DNA of 64,000 bases from Variovorax sp. J2L1-78 (GCF_030317205.1 NZ_JASZYB010000003.1:248001-312000), one strand, 5' to 3'. Positions 48,109 to 58,074 are shown, counted from the stretch's first letter. Translations and numbers: made by a program. The notes: generated by a model from the sequence alone, not told the origin.

Positions 48109-49158
48109 ATGCCGAATACCGCCGTCGACCTGCGCAGCGACACCGTCACCCAGCCCACGCCAGCCATGCGCGCCGCGATGGCCGCTGCGCCCCTGGGCGA
48201 CGACGTGTTCGGCGCCGACCCGAGCGTCAATGCGCTGCAGGAGAAGATCGCGGGCATGCTCGGCTTCGAGGCCGCGCTCTTCATGCCCACTGGCACGCAG
48301 AGCAACCTCTGCGCGATCCTCGCGCACTGCGGCCGGGGCGACGAGTACATCGTGGGCCAGATGGCGCATTGCTACCGCTGGGAAGGCGGCGGCGCCGCGG
48401 TCTTCGGCAGCGTGCAGCCGCAGCCGCTCGACCATGCGCCGGACGGCACGCTGCCGCTCGCGCAGATCGAGGCGTCCATCAAGCCCGACGATGCGCACTT
48501 CGCGCGCACGAAGCTCTTGGCGCTGGAGAACACGCTGGGCGGCAAGCTGCTGCCCTTCGGCTACGTGCAGGCCGCCACCGACCTGGCCAGGTCGCGCGGG
48601 CTGCAGCGCCACCTCGACGGCGCGCGTCTCTTCAACGCTGCGACGGCGCAGGCCGTGGCGCTGGGCACCGACGTGCGCGCCGAGGCGCGCCGCATCGCGC
48701 AGTGTTTCGACAGCGTGTCGGTGTGCTTCAGCAAGGGCCTGGGCGCGCCGGTCGGCTCGGCCCTGTGCGGCTCGCGCGAGTTGATCGCGCGGGCGCACCG
48801 CATCCGCAAGATGGCGGGCGGCGGCATGCGCCAGGCCGGGCTGCTGTCGGCTGCCGCATCGCATGCGCTGGACCACCACATCGACCGGCTCGCCAGCGAC
48901 CACGCCCTGGCGCAGCGGCTCGCAGCGGGTCTGGCCGGCATCGAGGGGCTGCGGGTCGAGGCGCCGCAGACCAACATCGTCTTCGTCGACCTGGAGGGCG
49001 CGGCGGCCGCGCGCGCCACGGAGCTGCTGGCGCACCTGAACGCGCGCGGCATCCTGGCGACGGGGCTGTACCGGCTGCGCTTCGTCACGCACCTGGACGT
49101 GGATGCGGGCGGGGTCGATCGCGCGCTCGTCGCGATCCGCGACTTCTTCGCGCGCTGA
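48109..49158 (+). CDS. ltaE: Low-specificity threonine aldolase
   Basis: 349 residues, fold-type I PLP enzyme. N-terminal DLRSDTVTQPTPAMRAAM and GDDVFGADPSVNALQ are diagnostic, and the PLP Lys is residue 209 in SVCFSKGLGAPVGSAL. It cleaves L-threonine and allo-threonine to glycine and acetaldehyde. Four bases downstream of trpG and thus in the trp transcript, though it has no known role in tryptophan synthesis. Confidence 0.95.
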   Translation: MPNTAVDLRSDTVTQPTPAMRAAMAAAPLGDDVFGADPSVNALQEKIAGMLGFEAALFMPTGTQSNLCAILAHCGRGDEYIVGQMAHCYRWEGGGAAVFGSVQPQPLDHAPDGTLPLAQIEASIKPDDAHFARTKLLALENTLGGKLLPFGYVQAATDLARSRGLQRHLDGARLFNAATAQAVALGTDVRAEARRIAQCFDSVSVCFSKGLGAPVGSALCGSRELIARAHRIRKMAGGGMRQAGLLSAAASHALDHHIDRLASDHALAQRLAAGLAGIEGLRVEAPQTNIVFVDLEGAAAARATELLAHLNARGILATGLYRLRFVTHLDVDAGGVDRALVAIRDFFAR

Positions 49159-49168
49159 GGGCTTGCGC

Positions 49169-49828
49169 ATGCCGGACACCGCGCACCTCATCGCCTTCAT
49201 CGTCGCGGGCTGGCTGCTCAACCTGACGCCCGGCCCCGATGTGCTCTACATCGTGAGCAACGCGCTGCGCTCGGGCGTGCGTGCGGGCATCGTGGCCGGG
49301 CTGGGCATCACCGCCGGTTGCTTCGTGCACATCGTGGCGGCCGCGGTGGGCGTGGGCACCTTGCTGGTCGCCTCGACGGAAGCCTTCACGGTGCTCAAAT
49401 ACCTCGGCGCCGGCTACCTTCTGTATCTGGGCGCGCGCATGCTGTTCGCCAAGCCGATGCCTGCGGTCGTGACCGATGCCGCACCGGTCGTTGATTCGCC
49501 GCGCGGGTTGAAGGCCATCTTCATGGGCGGCTTCTGGACGAACGTGCTCAACCCCAAGGTGGCGCTGTTCTTCCTGGCCTTCGTGCCGCAGTTCATCGCA
49601 CCGGACGCCAGCAACAAGGCGATGGCCTTCGTGCTGCTGGGGCTGCTGTTCAACCTCAACGCCATTCCGGTCAACACCGGCTGGGCCGTGGCGGCCGGCT
49701 GGCTGGCACGGCGCGGCACCGTGCGCCAGTGGATGCGCGTGCTCGACCGCGTGGCCGGCGCCATGTTCATCGGCTTCGGCATCAAGCTCGCACTGTCCGA
49801 CAACCCGCTTTCTTCGTCCACACACTGA
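49169..49828 (+). CDS. LysE/RhtB-family amino-acid exporter
   Basis: 219 residues with six hydrophobic segments and the family motif NLTPGPDVLYIVSNALRSG near the N-terminus, and GGFWTNVLNPKVALFFLAF in the middle. Members export lysine, threonine, homoserine or other amino acids. Placed after ltaE and before trpD, so threonine/homoserine or a tryptophan-related compound are guesses; the substrate is not given by the sequence. Confidence 0.88.
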   Translation: MPDTAHLIAFIVAGWLLNLTPGPDVLYIVSNALRSGVRAGIVAGLGITAGCFVHIVAAAVGVGTLLVASTEAFTVLKYLGAGYLLYLGARMLFAKPMPAVVTDAAPVVDSPRGLKAIFMGGFWTNVLNPKVALFFLAFVPQFIAPDASNKAMAFVLLGLLFNLNAIPVNTGWAVAAGWLARRGTVRQWMRVLDRVAGAMFIGFGIKLALSDNPLSSSTH

Positions 49829-49841
49829 CACGGGAGACACC

Positions 49842-50867
49842 ATGCCCATCACCCCCCAGGAAGCGCTGCAGCGCACCATCGAGCACCGCGAGGTGTTCCA
49901 CGACGAGATGCTGCACATCGTGCGGCTCATCATGAGCGGCGAGTGCTCGCCGGTGATGATGGCCGCGCTGATCACCGGCCTGCGCGTGAAGAAGGAAACC
50001 ATCGGCGAGATCACCGCCGCTGCGCAGGTGATGCGCGAGGTGGCGACCAAGGTGGCGGTGGCGGACACAACGCACCTGGTCGACATCGTCGGCACCGGCG
50101 GCGACGGCTCGCACACCTTCAACATCTCGACCTGCTCGATGTTCGTGGCGGCCGCCGCGGGCGCCAAGGTGAGCAAGCACGGCGGGCGCAGCGTGAGCAG
50201 CAAGTCGGGCAGTGCCGACGTGCTCGAGGCGCTGGGCGTCAACATCAACCTCAAGCCCGATCAGATCGCCCGCTGCATCGCCGACGTCGGCATCGGCTTC
50301 ATGTTCGCGCCCAACCACCATCCGGCGATGAAGAACGTCGCGCCGGTGCGCAAGGAGCTGGGCATCAAGACCATCTTCAACATCCTCGGGCCGCTGACCA
50401 ATCCGGCCGGCGCGCCGAACATCCTGATGGGCGTGTTCCACCCGGACCTCGTGGGCATCCAGGTGCGCGCACTGCAGCGGCTCGGCGCCGAACACGCGCT
50501 CGTGGTCTACGGCCGCGACGGCATGGACGAGATCTCGCTCGGCGCGGCCACGATGGTCGGCGAACTCAAGGACGGCGAGATCCGCGAATACGAACTGCAT
50601 CCCGAGGACTTCGGCTTCGCGATGTCGAGCAACCGCGCGCTGCGCGTCGAGACGCCCGAGCAGTCGATGGCGATGCTGCGCGGCGTGCTCGACAACGAGC
50701 CGGGCGCGGCCCGCGACATCGTGCTGCTCAACGCGGGTGCCGCGCTGTATGCGGCCAACGTGGCCACTTCGATCGCGGACGGCGTGGCGAAGTCGCGCGC
50801 CGCGCTCGACAGCGGCGCCGCCAAGGCCAAGCTGGCCGAGCTCGTGGCCGCCACCGCCGCCTTCTGA
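49842..50867 (+). CDS. trpD: Anthranilate phosphoribosyltransferase
   Basis: 341 residues, full length. PRPP-binding VDIVGTGGDGSHTFNIST, KHGGRSVSSKSGSADVLEAL and NILGPLTNPAGAPNILMGVF are the expected signatures. It joins anthranilate to PRPP. GGGAGACACC lies just before the ATG. It is separated from trpG by ltaE and the exporter gene. Confidence 0.98.
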   Translation: MPITPQEALQRTIEHREVFHDEMLHIVRLIMSGECSPVMMAALITGLRVKKETIGEITAAAQVMREVATKVAVADTTHLVDIVGTGGDGSHTFNISTCSMFVAAAAGAKVSKHGGRSVSSKSGSADVLEALGVNINLKPDQIARCIADVGIGFMFAPNHHPAMKNVAPVRKELGIKTIFNILGPLTNPAGAPNILMGVFHPDLVGIQVRALQRLGAEHALVVYGRDGMDEISLGAATMVGELKDGEIREYELHPEDFGFAMSSNRALRVETPEQSMAMLRGVLDNEPGAARDIVLLNAGAALYAANVATSIADGVAKSRAALDSGAAKAKLAELVAATAAF

Positions 50868-50887
50868 CGAGAGAGAAAGACCGATCC

Positions 50888-51688
50888 ATGTCCGACATCC
50901 TGAACAAGATCGTGGCCGTCAAGCACGAGGAAATCGCCGCTGCCATGAAGCGCAGCCCGCTGGAGGCCGTGCGCTTCGACGCCGAGAGCCGCGTACTCAC
51001 CCGCGACTTCGTCGGCGCCCTGCGCAGCAAGATCGCTGCACGCCAGGCCGCGGTGATCGCCGAGGTCAAGAAGGCCAGCCCGAGCAAGGGCGTGCTGCGC
51101 GCCGACTTCATCCCGGCCGACATCGCCCAGAGCTATGCCGAGGGTGATGGCGCCATCAGCGCGGCCTGCCTGTCGGTGCTGACCGATCGGCAGTTCTTCC
51201 AGGGCGGTATCGACTTCCTGAAGCAGGCGCGCGCATCGTGCGACCTGCCGGTGCTGCGCAAGGACTTCATGGTCGACGCCTACCAGATCTACGAATCGCG
51301 CGCGATGGGCGCCGACGCGGTGCTGCTGATCGCGGCCTGCCTCGACGATGCGCAGATGAAGGACTTCGAGGCGATCGCGCTCGGCCTGGGCATGGCGGTG
51401 CTGGTCGAGGTGCATGACGGCGTCGAACTCGACCGCGCGCTGAGGCTGAAGACGCCGCTCATCGGCGTCAACAACCGCAACCTGCGCAGCTTCGAGGTGT
51501 CGATCCAGACCACGCTCGACCTGCGTTCGCGCGTGCCGGCCGAGCGCCTGCTGGTCACCGAATCGGGCATCACGACACGCGAGGACGTGGCGCGGCTGCG
51601 TGCCGCGGACATCCATGCCTTCCTGGTCGGTGAAGCCTTCATGCGCGCGCCCGAACCCGGGGAGGCGCTGGCGGAGCTGTTCCGGTGA
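50888..51688 (+). CDS. trpC: Indole-3-glycerol-phosphate synthase
   Basis: 266 residues. TIM barrel with catalytic Lys in AEVKKASPSKGVLR, Lys in VLRKDFMVDAYQIYESRAM, Glu in VLVEVHDGVEL and the phosphate site VTESGITTREDV. It closes the indole ring from CdRP. trpF, trpB and trpA are not in the window. Its stop overlaps the start of ung (TGATG). Confidence 0.97.
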   Translation: MSDILNKIVAVKHEEIAAAMKRSPLEAVRFDAESRVLTRDFVGALRSKIAARQAAVIAEVKKASPSKGVLRADFIPADIAQSYAEGDGAISAACLSVLTDRQFFQGGIDFLKQARASCDLPVLRKDFMVDAYQIYESRAMGADAVLLIAACLDDAQMKDFEAIALGLGMAVLVEVHDGVELDRALRLKTPLIGVNNRNLRSFEVSIQTTLDLRSRVPAERLLVTESGITTREDVARLRAADIHAFLVGEAFMRAPEPGEALAELFR

Positions 51689-52395
51689 TGGCGGCGACGC
51701 AACTCACGCAACTCGCGAGTGCCGACCCGGCGGACTGGCCGGTCGCGCCGGGCTGGCAGGCGCTGGTCGACGACTTCTTCGCGAGCGCGGTGGGCGTGAA
51801 GCTGCAAGGCTTCCTGCGCGAACGGCTGGAGGCTGGCGCGGTCATCTTCCCTCCGCAGCCGCTGCGTGCGCTGGAACTCACGCCGCCCGAGCAGGTGCGC
51901 GTCGTCATCCTCGGGCAGGACCCGTACCACGGCCGCGGGCAGGCCGAAGGCCTGGCCTTCTCGGTGGCGCCCGGCGTGCCGCTGCCGCCGTCGCTGCGCA
52001 ACATCTTCAAGGAATTGCAGCGCGACCTGGGCACGCCGCCACCGGCCTTCCCGCAACCCGGCGGCAGCCTGGTTAAGTGGGCCACACACGGCGTGCTGCT
52101 GCTCAACACCTGCCTGACGGTGGAGGAGGGGCAGGCGGCCAGCCATGCGGGGCGCGGCTGGGAAGTGCTGACCGACGCGGTGATCCGGCAGGTGGCCGCG
52201 GGCGATCGCCCGGTCGTGTTCATGCTGTGGGGTTCGCACGCGCAGAGCAAGCGGGCGCTGATCGACGCAGATCGCCACCGGCTGCTGACCGCCAACCATC
52301 CGTCGCCGCTGTCGGCCTTGCGTCCGCCGCTGCCTTTCATCGGTTGCGGGCACTTCGGCGAGGCGCGTGCCTGGCGGGAGCAGCATTCAGGCTGA
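51688..52395 (+). CDS. ung: Uracil-DNA glycosylase
   Basis: 235 residues, family 1 UDG. Water-activating motif GQDPYH at residues 76-81, uracil pocket LLLNTCLTVEEGQAASH and the minor-groove loop HPSPLSAL near the C-terminus. It removes uracil from DNA in base-excision repair. The ATG overlaps the trpC stop by one base, so it is translationally tied to the trp operon. No obvious terminator follows before the tRNA promoter. Confidence 0.97.
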   Translation: MAATQLTQLASADPADWPVAPGWQALVDDFFASAVGVKLQGFLRERLEAGAVIFPPQPLRALELTPPEQVRVVILGQDPYHGRGQAEGLAFSVAPGVPLPPSLRNIFKELQRDLGTPPPAFPQPGGSLVKWATHGVLLLNTCLTVEEGQAASHAGRGWEVLTDAVIRQVAAGDRPVVFMLWGSHAQSKRALIDADRHRLLTANHPSPLSALRPPLPFIGCGHFGEARAWREQHSG

Positions 52396-52488
52396 AGGCG
52401 ATGCTCCTGTTTTTGTAGCCCGTCGCATGCGTGCAACGGCCCGAGGGGAGAAAACACGGGTTTCCACGTCTTGGCGCGACGCCGCGGC

Positions 52489-52518
52489 TTCGGAACCGAC
52501 ATCAAACCGTGCTATATT
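52489..52518 (+). promoter_or_regulatory. Putative promoter of the tRNA-tuf unit
   Basis: An extended -10 element, TGCTATATT (52510-52518), lies 12 bases before tRNA-Tyr. A weak -35 candidate, TTCGGA, is at 52489-52494 with an 18-base spacer. The stretch between ung and the tRNA is otherwise without features. Confidence 0.5.
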
Positions 52519-52530
52519 TCGAGGTTCGCC

Positions 52531-52616
52531 GGAGAGGTGGCCGAGTGGTTAATGGCAGCAGACTGTAAATCTGCCCTCTTACGAGTACGCTGGTTCGAAT
52601 CCAGCCCTCTCCACCA
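52531..52616 (+). tRNA. tRNA-Tyr (GTA)
   Basis: Acceptor stem GGAGAGG (52531-52537) pairs with CCTCTCC (52606-52612), A discriminator, encoded CCA. The anticodon loop CTGTAAA holds GTA at 52565-52567. A long variable arm makes this a class II tRNA of 86 bases with CCA, as expected for bacterial tRNA-Tyr. T-loop TTCGAAT is intact. Confidence 0.97.
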
Positions 52617-52681
52617 GCGATGAATTTGGTTTCTAGGAGCGATTGGATCTAGCGCTTTGGGTGCCTTGAAATGCCCCCGAT

Positions 52682-52755
52682 GCGGGAGTAGTTCAATGGT
52701 AGAACCCCAGCCTTCCAAGCTGATGACGCGGGTTCGATTCCCGTCTCCCGCTCCA
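52682..52755 (+). tRNA. tRNA-Gly (TCC)
   Basis: Acceptor GCGGGAG (52682-52688) with CTCCCGC (52745-52751), T discriminator and encoded CCA. Anticodon loop CTTCCAA with TCC at 52714-52716. T-loop GGTTCGATTCC is normal. Second of three tRNAs before tuf. Confidence 0.97.
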
Positions 52756-52793
52756 TGAGACCCGGTTCCTGGTTGGTGTCTTCGGTGTTGATT

Positions 52794-52868
<75 letters not shown>

Positions 52869-52943
52869 GATTTCGGGGTTGCAGCCGTCGCGCGTGCGGC
52901 CCCATGTGAATGTGTTGATCTCGTTTTTTTCGGAGTCGAGAAA

Positions 52944-54137
<1,194 letters not shown>

Positions 54138-54146
54138 GGATTGCAC

Positions 54147-54222
54147 AGGGGTATAGCTCAATTGGCAGAGCGTCGGTCTCCAAAACCGAAGGTTGTAGGT
54201 TCGATTCCTACTGCCCCTGCCA
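54147..54222 (+). tRNA. tRNA-Trp (CCA)
   Basis: Acceptor AGGGGTA (54147-54153) with TGCCCCT (54212-54218; one terminal mismatch allowed), G discriminator and encoded CCA. Anticodon loop CTCCAAA with CCA at 54180-54182. Placed between tuf and secE as in many proteobacteria. Confidence 0.96.
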
Positions 54223-54240
54223 CTCAGGTGGCACCCTGAC

Positions 54241-54298
54241 AAGCCCATCGGTTGACCCGATGGCGAGGCTAAAAAGCCCATCGTGACCCGATGGGCTT
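54241..54298 (+). terminator. Tandem hairpins between tRNA-Trp and secE
   Basis: AAGCCCATCG (54274-54283) pairs perfectly with CGATGGGCTT (54289-54298) across TGACC. A second, imperfect copy starts at 54241 (CCCATCGG, GTTGAC, CCGATGG). Neither is followed by a good U-run in the forward direction, so the pair may be an attenuator or RNA-processing signal rather than a full terminator. It could also form mixed pairings between copies. Confidence 0.6.
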
Positions 54299-54356
54299 CG
54301 CCGTCTCAAGAGACACTTTGAATCGAAGGCCGCAAGGCCGCAGGAAATCAGCCGAA

Positions 54357-54740
54357 ATGGCCACCTCTCAAATCGAAACCGTGAGCACCGGCGCCGACAA
54401 AGCCAAACTGGCTGCAGCGGTCGTTCTGGCCGTGGGCGCGGTCGTGGCCTTCTACCTGCTGTCGCGCCAGGGTGCGCTGGTGCAGTGGGTCGCGCTGCTC
54501 GTCGGTCTGGCGGCAGCCGTGGGCACGTTTGCGAGTTCCGAAAGCGGACGGCAGCTGTGGGCCTTCGGCCGCGATGCCTGGCGCGAAGTCAAGAAGGTCG
54601 TCTGGCCCACCCGCAAGGAAGCCATCCAGATGACGGCGTACGTGTTCGCTTTCGTGGCGATCATGTCGATTTTCCTGTGGGCGACCGACAAGACCCTCGA
54701 GTGGGTGTTCTTCGACCTCATTCTGGGCTGGAGAAAATAA
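54357..54740 (+). CDS. secE: Preprotein translocase subunit SecE
   Basis: 127 residues with three membrane segments (about 18-36, 42-60 and 92-115), the three-helix form seen in proteobacteria. The amphipathic conserved motif DAWREVKKVVWPTRKEAI precedes the last helix. It stabilises SecY in the translocon. nusG starts immediately after the stop with no spacer. Upstream in-frame codons exist, but MATSQIETVSTG is the expected start. Confidence 0.95.
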   Translation: MATSQIETVSTGADKAKLAAAVVLAVGAVVAFYLLSRQGALVQWVALLVGLAAAVGTFASSESGRQLWAFGRDAWREVKKVVWPTRKEAIQMTAYVFAFVAIMSIFLWATDKTLEWVFFDLILGWRK

Positions 54741-55346
54741 ATGACTGACGCTGTCGAAACCACCCCGGAAGCCACGCCGGAAAGCACCCCGGTGCTGGCC
54801 GCCCCGACCAACCCGGACTTCCGCTGGTATGTCGTTCATGCCTATTCCGGCATGGAAAAGGCGGTCGAACGCAACATCACCGAACGCATCAACCGCGCGG
54901 CGATGCAGGACAAGTTCGGCCGCATCATGGTGCCGACCGAGGAAGTCGTCGAGATCAAGAACGGCCAGAAGCGCACCACCGAGCGCCGCTTCTTTCCCGG
55001 CTACGTCCTGGTCGAGATGATCATGGACGACGAGAGCTGGCACCTGGTGAAGCACACCAACAAGGTGACGGGTTTCGTCGGCGGCGCGAAAAACCGCCCG
55101 GCCCCGATCTCGCAGAAAGAGGTCGAGGACATCGTCAGCCAGATGCAGCAGGGCACCGAGAAGCCGCGCCACAAGGTCGAGTTCACCGTCGGTGAGTTCG
55201 TGCGCGTCAAGGAAGGCCCGTTCACCGACTTCAACGGCACCGTGGAAGAAGTGAACTACGACAAGAACAAGGTGCGTGTGTCCGTGATGATCTTCGGACG
55301 CGCCACCCCGGTCGAACTGGGCTTCGCGGAAGTCGAGAAGACCTGA
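54741..55346 (+). CDS. nusG: Transcription termination/antitermination factor NusG
   Basis: 201 residues. NGN domain (about 25-130; RWYVVHAYSGMEKAVERNI, FPGYVLVEMIMDD) and a C-terminal KOW domain (GEFVRVKEGPFTDFNGTVEE). It has a longer, Thr/Pro-rich N-terminal tail of about 25 residues than the E. coli protein. It binds RNA polymerase to limit pausing and links to Rho or the ribosome. Confidence 0.98.
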   Translation: MTDAVETTPEATPESTPVLAAPTNPDFRWYVVHAYSGMEKAVERNITERINRAAMQDKFGRIMVPTEEVVEIKNGQKRTTERRFFPGYVLVEMIMDDESWHLVKHTNKVTGFVGGAKNRPAPISQKEVEDIVSQMQQGTEKPRHKVEFTVGEFVRVKEGPFTDFNGTVEEVNYDKNKVRVSVMIFGRATPVELGFAEVEKT

Positions 55347-55352
55347 TTCAGC

Positions 55353-55488
55353 GGGCGGCACCGAACGCTTCGGTGCCGCCCTCCCGGTTTCCTGCCTCCC
55401 GACTCGGCAGGAAACGTCACCCTAGAGTCGTCAACCCCGGGGAGCCGCGGCCGAGTGCCGAGGCGTTATCACCCGCAAGGAGCAAAGC
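55353..55488 (+). promoter_or_regulatory. rplK leader with two stable hairpins
   Basis: The nusG-rplK spacer holds GGGCGGCACCGAA (55353-55365) pairing with TTCGGTGCCGCCC (55369-55381), and GTTTCCTGCC (55387-55396) pairing with GGCAGGAAAC (55406-55415). The first could be a terminator without a U-run. The region after it is where L1 autogenous control of rplKA acts in enterobacteria, but the L1 site itself is not evident. Confidence 0.55.
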
Positions 55489-55920
55489 ATGGCGAAAAAA
55501 ATCGTCGGCTTCATCAAGCTGCAAGTGCCAGCTGGTAAGGCCAACCCGTCACCACCCATCGGTCCCGCACTGGGCCAGCGTGGTTTGAACATCATGGAGT
55601 TCTGCAAGGCGTTCAACGCCCAGACCCAAGGCGTCGAGCCGGGTCTGCCGCTGCCGGTGGTCATCACCGCGTTCGCGGACAAGAGCTTCACCTTCATCAT
55701 CAAGACGCCGCCCGCGGTCACCTTGATCAAGAAGGCCATCAAGCTGGACAAGGGTTCGGCCACGCCGCACACCACCAAGGTCGGCAAGATCACGCGCGCT
55801 CAGCTCGAAGAGATCGCCAAGGCCAAGATGAAGGATTTGACGGCAGCCGACCTGGATGCCGCCGTTCGCACCATCGCCGGCTCTGCCCGTTCGATGGGCG
55901 TGACTGTGGAGGGCGTGTAA
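55489..55920 (+). CDS. rplK: 50S ribosomal protein L11
   Basis: 143 residues, normal length. N-terminal KLQVPAGKANPSPPIGPALG and the C-terminal rRNA-binding half ending GSARSMGVTVEGV are diagnostic. It sits at the GTPase-associated centre. AAGGAG lies seven bases before the ATG. The rplA ATG follows directly after the stop. Confidence 0.99.
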   Translation: MAKKIVGFIKLQVPAGKANPSPPIGPALGQRGLNIMEFCKAFNAQTQGVEPGLPLPVVITAFADKSFTFIIKTPPAVTLIKKAIKLDKGSATPHTTKVGKITRAQLEEIAKAKMKDLTAADLDAAVRTIAGSARSMGVTVEGV

Positions 55921-56619
55921 ATGTCCAAGCTCACCAAGAAGCAAAAAGCGCTCGTCGGCAAGGTCGACAGCAACAAGTTGTACGCGCTGGTCGATGCGAT
56001 CGGTCTCATCAAGGAAGCCGCCACCGCCAAGTTCGATGAGTCCATCGACGTGGCCGTGCAGCTGGGCATCGACGCGAAGAAGTCGGACCAGGTCGTGCGT
56101 GGCGCCGTCGTGCTGCCCAATGGCACCGGCAAGACCAAGCGCGTCGCCGTGTTCGCCCAGGGCGCCAAGGCGGAAGAAGCCAAGGCCGCCGGTGCCGACA
56201 TCGTCGGCATGGACGACCTGGCTGCCATGGTGAAGGCCGGCGACATGCCGTTCGACGTCGTGATCGCTGCCCCCGATGCCATGCGTGTCGTCGGTACGCT
56301 GGGTCAGATCCTCGGTCCGCGCGGCCTGATGCCCAACCCGAAGGTCGGCACCGTCACGCCGGACGTCGCCACGGCCGTGAAGAACGCCAAGGCCGGTCAG
56401 GTGCAGTTCCGCGTCGACAAGGCCGGCATCGTGCACGGCACGATCGGCCGTCGCTCGTTCGACACCGACAAGCTGCAGGGCAACCTGGCTGCGCTGATCG
56501 ATGCGCTGGTCAAGGCCAAGCCGGCAACCAGCAAGGGCGTGTATCTGCGCAAGGTCGCCGTGTCGTCGACGATGGGCCTCGGCGTGCGCGTCGACACCCA
56601 GTCGATCGCACAGAGCTGA
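55921..56619 (+). CDS. rplA: 50S ribosomal protein L1
   Basis: 232 residues. Segments RGAVVLPNGTGKTKRVAVFA, GRRGLMPNPKVGTVT-like GPRGLMPNPKVGTVTPDV, and the C-terminal SSTMGLGVRVDTQSI are typical. It forms the L1 stalk, binds tRNA in the E site and represses its own operon in other bacteria. It abuts rplK with no spacer. Confidence 0.99.
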   Translation: MSKLTKKQKALVGKVDSNKLYALVDAIGLIKEAATAKFDESIDVAVQLGIDAKKSDQVVRGAVVLPNGTGKTKRVAVFAQGAKAEEAKAAGADIVGMDDLAAMVKAGDMPFDVVIAAPDAMRVVGTLGQILGPRGLMPNPKVGTVTPDVATAVKNAKAGQVQFRVDKAGIVHGTIGRRSFDTDKLQGNLAALIDALVKAKPATSKGVYLRKVAVSSTMGLGVRVDTQSIAQS

Positions 56620-56871
56620 TCTGAAGAATTTGCCGCGCCTCTCGAGGTGCGGCGATGTGGTGGGCCAGCGCGGCGTCGTCTTCGGATGACGGGCGCGCTG
56701 GGCCATCCAAGACCGCTGGCGTGCAGTTCGCTGCACTTAATCGAATCCCCTCGGGGACTCACCAGCGCAGATGGCGATCCCGCTGCAAGGAATCCGTTTC
56801 CGAAACAGTTGGTCGCTGCATGTAGCGCGTCTCGAGGCCCCGGCCGAAGGACGCATTAAAAGGAGTAGACC
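56620..56871 (+). promoter_or_regulatory. L10 leader (rplJL autoregulatory region)
   Basis: 252 bp between rplA and rplJ. It contains a long hairpin, GGCCAGCGCG to CGCGCTGGGCC (56663-56704), capped by GTCGTC-TTCG-GATGAC; a tight GTGCAG-TTCG-CTGCAC hairpin (56721-56736); and CCCC-TC-GGGG (56747-56754). The last part contains GGAATCCGTTTCCGAAACAG. Placement and structure fit the L10(L12)4-binding leader that controls rplJL translation; the promoter for rplJL is also probably here. Confidence 0.75.
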
Positions 56872-57402
56872 TTGAGTCTGAATCGCAGTGAGAAAGAAGC
56901 GGTCATCAGTGATGTGACCAGCCTCGCCGCAAAAGCTCAAACGCTCGTGATGGCGGAATACCGTGGTATCACGGTGGCTGACATGACCAAATTGCGCAAT
57001 ACCGCGCGCAGCCAGGGCGTGACGCTCAGCGTGTTGAAGAACACGCTGGCACGCCGTGCTGTCGCCGGAAGCGCATTTGAGATCGTCGGCGACCAGATGA
57101 CCGGTCCGCTGATCTATGGCTTCTCCGAAGACGCCGTGGCCGCCGCGAAAGTGGTGGCCGATTTCGCGAAGACCAACGACAAGTTGGTGATCCGCGGCGG
57201 TGCATTCGGTGGCAAGGCCCTGGACGTCAATGGCGTGAAGCAACTGGCCAACATCCCTTCGAAGGAAGTGCTGCTGGCGCAATTGCTGGGCTTGATGCAA
57301 TCCCCCATTTCCCGCACCGCCCGCGTTCTCGCGGCGCTGGCCGAGAAGCGTGGTGGTGGCGAAGCACCGGCCGAGGCTCCGGCCGAAGCGCAAGCTGCTT
57401 AA
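56872..57402 (+). CDS. rplJ: 50S ribosomal protein L10
   Basis: 176 residues. N-terminal MSLNRSEKEAVISDVTSLAA and AEYRGITVADMTKLR, then a C-terminal helix that recruits L7/L12 dimers and an Ala/Glu/Pro-rich tail. The initiator is TTG at 56872, six bases after AGGAG (56861-56865); no nearby ATG or GTG would keep the conserved N-terminus. A rare start in such a highly expressed gene probably serves translational control. Confidence 0.97.
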   Translation: MSLNRSEKEAVISDVTSLAAKAQTLVMAEYRGITVADMTKLRNTARSQGVTLSVLKNTLARRAVAGSAFEIVGDQMTGPLIYGFSEDAVAAAKVVADFAKTNDKLVIRGGAFGGKALDVNGVKQLANIPSKEVLLAQLLGLMQSPISRTARVLAALAEKRGGGEAPAEAPAEAQAA

Positions 57403-57446
57403 AGCCTTGCGTTCGAGAAATTCAACCCAATTGTTAGGAAACCAAA

Positions 57447-57824
<378 letters not shown>

Positions 57825-57840
57825 TTCAGTCTCCCTGAAG

Positions 57841-57951
57841 GGCTGGAGGTGCTCGAAAGAGCCCTCCAGCCTTTGCCGCTTTCAGAGCGCACCCACAAGC
57901 CGACGTCGCGACGCGGCTTTTGAGTGTCTTCTGACCCCGACTGCAGAAGAC
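57841..57951 (+). promoter_or_regulatory. rplL-rpoB intergenic hairpin cluster (attenuator)
   Basis: Three hairpins in a row. The first is GGCTGGAGG (57841-57849) with CCTCCAGCC (57863-57871), with inner GCTC-GAAA-GAGC and then TTT. The second is AAGCCG (57897-57902) with CGGCTT (57914-57919) around CGTCGCGACG, followed by TT. The third is GTCTTCTG (57926-57933) with CAGAAGAC (57944-57951). Such a partial terminator lowers rpoBC transcription relative to rplJL in other bacteria, and possible RNase processing sites are included. The remaining 123 bases to rpoB show no other feature. Confidence 0.7.
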
Positions 57952-58074
57952 CCCTTGGTTCGGGTGATGTGCAACGCATCACTGTCCGCCAACGGCTGGT
58001 AGTGGCCAGCCGCCAAGCAGTGGCGCGAAAGCGCTGCTGACAAGTCGCGCAAGATCTCAAGCACCGGAGCTCTC

